This document shows, in pieces, positions 60,546 to 64,000 of a stretch of DNA of 64,000 nucleotides. Position numbers and translations under genes: made by a program. Source of the DNA: Spirosoma radiotolerans (GTDB taxonomy: Bacteria > Bacteroidota > Bacteroidia > Cytophagales > Spirosomataceae); assembly GCF_000974425.1 (NCBI RefSeq), contig NZ_CP010429.1, positions 4,511,501 to 4,575,500 on the forward strand. Reading direction: 5' to 3'. A model generated the notes under the pieces. It was not told the origin of the DNA. It ran no database searches and worked only from the letters and a program-made list of their open reading frames with translations. Positions within the stretch are counted from its first letter, which is position 1, and each line of letters starts with the position of its first letter.

Positions 60546-63191
60546 ATGAAGATCCTCAAACCTTCGGATAAGTCTGTCCAGCCACCCCGTTGGGCTACCC
60601 AGCTCCTGCGGGGGTGGGGCGATCCCAACACGCAAGAGGAAGTGCAGGGCGACCTGCTCGAACTCTACGCCTGCTGGGTCAGCACCGAAGGCAAACGGCG
60701 GGCCGACTGGCGCTACAGCCTGAGTGCTCTGAAACTGTTACGGCCCATGGCCAAACCAAAGCACGTACCTGAGTACACGACCACCTTTTTTCTGAGTCCG
60801 ATCATGCTACGAAACTATTTGAAAATTGCCCACAGAAACTTGGTCAAGAACAAGGCTTATTCGGCCATCAACATTGGCGGACTGGCCGTCGGTATGGCCA
60901 TAGCGATGCTGATCGGCTTGTGGATTTGGGATGAACTGTCCTACAACAAATACCACCAGAACTATGACCGTATTGCGCAGGTCATGCAGCGCGGAACGTT
61001 CAATGGAGAATTTGGTGCCGGCGGTTATATGCCCTTGCCGTTGGGAAACGAGCTACGGACAGCTTTTCGCGACGACTTCACCTATGTCGTCATGTCGTCC
61101 TGGACCCGCGAACATATTCTGGCCTATGGGGAAAATAAATTTACCAGAACGGGAAATTACCTGAGCCCGGAAGCCCCCGATCTATTCGCGCTGAAGATGC
61201 GCAGAGGCACTCGGGCAGGTTTAAAAGACCCTTCGTCTATTCTGCTGTCGGAATCGACAGCTCAAGCTCTTTTTGGGGACGTTGATCCTATGGGCAAATT
61301 GATGAAACTCGATAATAAGCTGGACGTAAAAGTAACGGGCGTATACGAAGATTTGCCCTACAATACCGAATTCAGAGACTTGAAATTTATCGCTCCCTGG
61401 ATGCTGTATGTGTCATCGTCGGATTGGGTAAAACGGGCTCAGGACAATGCAGAATGGGACAATAACTCCTGGCAAATACTGGCTCAGATTGCTCCCGGCG
61501 CGAATTTCGACGCGGTTACAGCAAAAATTAAAGGATTACGGGTAAAGCATGTCCCCGAGACGGCACTTTTCAAGGCAGAGGTCTTCCTAAACCCCATGAG
61601 CCGGTGGCATTTATACACGGGCTGGGACAAAAAGGGAAATCTGGACGGTCGAATTCAGTATGTCTGGCTATTTGGCATCATCGGCGTATTTGTGCTGCTG
61701 CTGGCCTGCATCAATTTCATGAACCTGAGTACGGCCCGTTCCGAAAAACGAGCCAAGGAAGTGGGCATCCGCAAAGCCGTTGGTTCCGTACGCAGTCAGT
61801 TGATCAGTCAGTTTTTCAGTGAGTCGTTGCTGGTGGTCGCGGTCGCGTTTGTTTTGTCCTTGTTGCTGGTCCTGCTCATTCTCCCGCTCTTCAATGAGGT
61901 GGCGGATAAGCACATAGGCATTTTGTGGACCAACCCGATTTTCTGGCTGGCTGGCCTCGGGTTCAGCCTGCTCACGGGCCTCATTGCAGGGAGTTATCCG
62001 GCGCTGTATCTGTCTTCATTCCAGCCGGTAAAAGTGCTCAAAGGCACCTTCCGGGTTGGTCGATTTGCAACCGTTCCACGGAAGGCGTTGGTCATTGTCC
62101 AGTTTACGGTTTCGGTTACGCTGATTATCGGAACGATCATCGTTTTTCGCCAGATTCAGTACGCTAAGAATCGGCCGGTTGGGTATGATCGAAACGGCCT
62201 GATTACCGTCACTATGAATACACCGGAGCTGCACAGTCATTACAATGCCTTGCGGGAAGACCTGTTGCAGACCGGTGCCGTGGTCGACATGTCTACTTCC
62301 TCGACGCCCACAACGAACCTGAATTCACAGAATGGTGGATTCGACTGGGAAGGGAAAGACCCGAATTTCAAAGCCCAATTTGGGACAGTCGCCGTAACGC
62401 ATGACTTCGGCAAAACGGTTGGCTGGCAGTTTAAACAAGGGCGAGACTTTTCGCGCGCCTTCTCGACCGATTCATCCGGTATGGTCATCAATGAAACGGC
62501 CGCCCGGTACATGGGCTTGAAAGACCCGGTAGGGAAAACAGTCAAATGGAATGGCAGACCGTTTCAGGTGGTGGGCATTGTAAACGATATGGTGATGGGA
62601 TCACCGTTCGAACCGGTTTACCAGACCGTTTTCATGCTGAATTATGGCTGGGCCGATGTCATCAATATCAAATTAAACCCACAGCAAAGTGCCGGCGAAT
62701 CGCTGGCGAAGATCGAAGCCGTGTTCCGTAAATTCAATCCAGGCAGCCCGTTCGATTACAAATTCATTGATCAGCAATACGAGCTCAAATTTGCTACCGA
62801 GGAGCGGATCGGGAAACTTGCTTCGACCTTCGCCATGCTGGCTGTTTTCATTTCCTGTCTGGGCATTTTTGGGCTGGCTTCCTTCGTAGCCGAACAACGG
62901 ACGAAGGAGATTGGTGTTCGCAAAGTATTAGGCGCAACAGTCCTCAATCTCTGGAGTTTGCTCTCGAAAGATTTTGTCATACTGGTCGCTATTGCCTTCG
63001 GTATTGCCACGCCGATCGCCTATTACTATCTCAGTGGCTGGCTCCAGAAGTACGAATATCATACGGAGATGCCGTGGTGGATTTTCGCCGTCTCAGGCGC
63101 AGGCGCGTTGGTCATTACCTTGCTGACGGTGAGTTTTCAAAGCATTAAAGCCGCGCTGGTCAATCCAGTGAAAAGTTTGAGAAGTGAGTAG
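60546..63191 (+). CDS. FtsX/MacB-type double ABC permease with prefix domain (operon 4, gene 3)
   Basis: 881 residues. Prefix of the operon 4 type with small changes (WGDPNTQEEVQGDLLELY; ACWVSTEGKRR). Loops EKRAKEVGIRKAVGSVRSQ and EQRTKEIGVRKVLGAT. The conserved periplasmic DFHF motif is replaced by VVGIVNDMVMGSPFEP, unlike the other complete permeases of the array. Ends LVNPVKSLRSE. Confidence 0.92.
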   Translation: MKILKPSDKSVQPPRWATQLLRGWGDPNTQEEVQGDLLELYACWVSTEGKRRADWRYSLSALKLLRPMAKPKHVPEYTTTFFLSPIMLRNYLKIAHRNLVKNKAYSAINIGGLAVGMAIAMLIGLWIWDELSYNKYHQNYDRIAQVMQRGTFNGEFGAGGYMPLPLGNELRTAFRDDFTYVVMSSWTREHILAYGENKFTRTGNYLSPEAPDLFALKMRRGTRAGLKDPSSILLSESTAQALFGDVDPMGKLMKLDNKLDVKVTGVYEDLPYNTEFRDLKFIAPWMLYVSSSDWVKRAQDNAEWDNNSWQILAQIAPGANFDAVTAKIKGLRVKHVPETALFKAEVFLNPMSRWHLYTGWDKKGNLDGRIQYVWLFGIIGVFVLLLACINFMNLSTARSEKRAKEVGIRKAVGSVRSQLISQFFSESLLVVAVAFVLSLLLVLLILPLFNEVADKHIGILWTNPIFWLAGLGFSLLTGLIAGSYPALYLSSFQPVKVLKGTFRVGRFATVPRKALVIVQFTVSVTLIIGTIIVFRQIQYAKNRPVGYDRNGLITVTMNTPELHSHYNALREDLLQTGAVVDMSTSSTPTTNLNSQNGGFDWEGKDPNFKAQFGTVAVTHDFGKTVGWQFKQGRDFSRAFSTDSSGMVINETAARYMGLKDPVGKTVKWNGRPFQVVGIVNDMVMGSPFEPVYQTVFMLNYGWADVINIKLNPQQSAGESLAKIEAVFRKFNPGSPFDYKFIDQQYELKFATEERIGKLASTFAMLAVFISCLGIFGLASFVAEQRTKEIGVRKVLGATVLNLWSLLSKDFVILVAIAFGIATPIAYYYLSGWLQKYEYHTEMPWWIFAVSGAGALVITLLTVSFQSIKAALVNPVKSLRSE

Positions 63192-63196
63192 ATAGC

Positions 63197-64000
63197 ATGA
63201 CGAACAACCCTCACCCACCCCGTAACGAAGGACCGCGCTGGGCTAGCTGGTTGCTGAACACGTTCGGCGATCCCAACACGGGCGAAGAAGTGCAGGGCGA
63301 CCTGCTCGAACTGTACACTTATTGGGTTGGGACCGTGGGCAAACGGCGGGCCGACTGGCGATACAGTCTGAGTGTCCTGAAGCTATTACGGCCCATGGCC
63401 AAACCGAAGCACGTACCTGAGTACAAGACCACCTTTTTTCCAAGCCCCGGCATGATCCGCAACTATCTAAAAATCGCTCTCAGGAATCTGGTCCGGAGCA
63501 AGACCTACTCAGCCATCAACATCGGCGGCTTGAGCCTGGGCCTGGCGGCTGTGATGTTTATTCTGCTCTTTGTGGAGGACGAAGTTTCGTACGACCGTTT
63601 TCACAAACATGGGAATCAGCTTTATAGGGTCGTACTCAATTCAACGACCCCCGAGGGCCGCGAAGTCAGAACCGGTTCCACGGGTACGCCCGAAGGCCCA
63701 ACCTTTGACCAGGAGCTGCCCGAAGTGGCTGGCTTCTGTCGTATGGTAGGCTATGAAATGCTCGTTCGCAAACAAAATGAGGGCATTTACGAGCAGGTGA
63801 TGTATGTGGATACGTCCTTTTTCCGGTTGTTTAGCTTCGAACTACTGGCCGGTGGAACCACGCCCCAGACGCTGCTGAACGATCCGGGCAGTGTGGTTAT
63901 TACGGACGATATGGCGCGCAAATATTTTGGCACCACCCAGGTAATTGGCCGCCTGCTAACCATCGATGCAGGAGGGAGTTTCGATAACTACCGCATTACG
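63197..64000 (+). CDS. FtsX/MacB-type double ABC permease with prefix domain (operon 4, gene 4; partial, C-terminus outside window)
   Basis: 268 codons are visible from ATG 63197, 5 nt after the previous stop. Prefix GDPNTGEEVQGDLLELYTYW and RADWRYSLSVLKLLRP as in operon 4, then MIRNYLKIALRNLVRSKTY and TM1 (SAINIGGLSLGLAAVMFILLF), and the start of the first periplasmic domain (SYDRFHKHGNQLYRVV; VVITDDMARKYFG). The frame is open to the window edge, so the operon continues. Confidence 0.92.
   Translation, partial: MTNNPHPPRNEGPRWASWLLNTFGDPNTGEEVQGDLLELYTYWVGTVGKRRADWRYSLSVLKLLRPMAKPKHVPEYKTTFFPSPGMIRNYLKIALRNLVRSKTYSAINIGGLSLGLAAVMFILLFVEDEVSYDRFHKHGNQLYRVVLNSTTPEGREVRTGSTGTPEGPTFDQELPEVAGFCRMVGYEMLVRKQNEGIYEQVMYVDTSFFRLFSFELLAGGTTPQTLLNDPGSVVITDDMARKYFGTTQVIGRLLTIDAGGSFDNYRIT

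Overview
The window looks like chromosomal DNA of a Bacteroidota member, most likely Cytophagales close to Spirosoma. The support is a SusC/SusD pair, poor Shine-Dalgarno sites, PadR plus FtsX-type permease operons with a prefix domain, and many long intergenic inverted repeats. The organism call is an inference from gene content. I see no tRNA, rRNA, CRISPR array or insertion sequence.

Region 1 (1-8300) is mostly housekeeping: an M48 lipoprotein protease (cut by the window edge), a fumarylacetoacetase-family enzyme, an M23 peptidase, the peroxiredoxin Bcp, a transketolase split into N and C subunits with a dead ATPase fragment between them, and an ECF sigma factor followed by a one-TM protein and a Spy-like periplasmic protein.

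Region 2 (8300-26463) is a sugar-use locus on the minus strand. A divergent GntR regulator faces SusC and SusD. After them come a propeller/HEAT/cytochrome c protein, a DUF1080 protein, a DUF4432 (aldose-epimerase-like) protein, a cupin/phosphomannose-isomerase-like protein, a TIM-barrel isomerase and a Gfo/Idh/MocA dehydrogenase. A separate M14 carboxypeptidase lies beyond. No classical glycoside hydrolase is present, so oxidation-dependent sugar processing (3-keto-glycoside type) is the best inference.

Region 3 (26499-29035) holds a LiaF/toastrack-like membrane protein, a PspC protein and a TrpF-like protein that lacks the usual catalytic cysteine.

Region 4 (29128-64000) is the most striking part: twelve FtsX/MacB-type double permeases of about 780-900 residues and four small PadR regulators, with no ABC ATPase gene anywhere in the window. 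They form four PadR-led operons (PadR plus 2, 3, 2 and at least 4 permeases) and one orphan permease. Eleven permeases carry an N-terminal prefix domain that is nearly identical within an operon but differs between operons. The orphan without PadR has no prefix. Upstream of all four PadR genes I find a twin dyad (YGTNC-N6-GNACR, twice, centres 20-22 bp apart) about 100-110 bp before the start codon, and a second shared element (TTGGC-N3-GCATTTG) about 30 bp before it. This resembles the 'duplicated orphan permease' families described in Acidobacteria. The operators and the operon-specific prefixes are the parts most worth following up.
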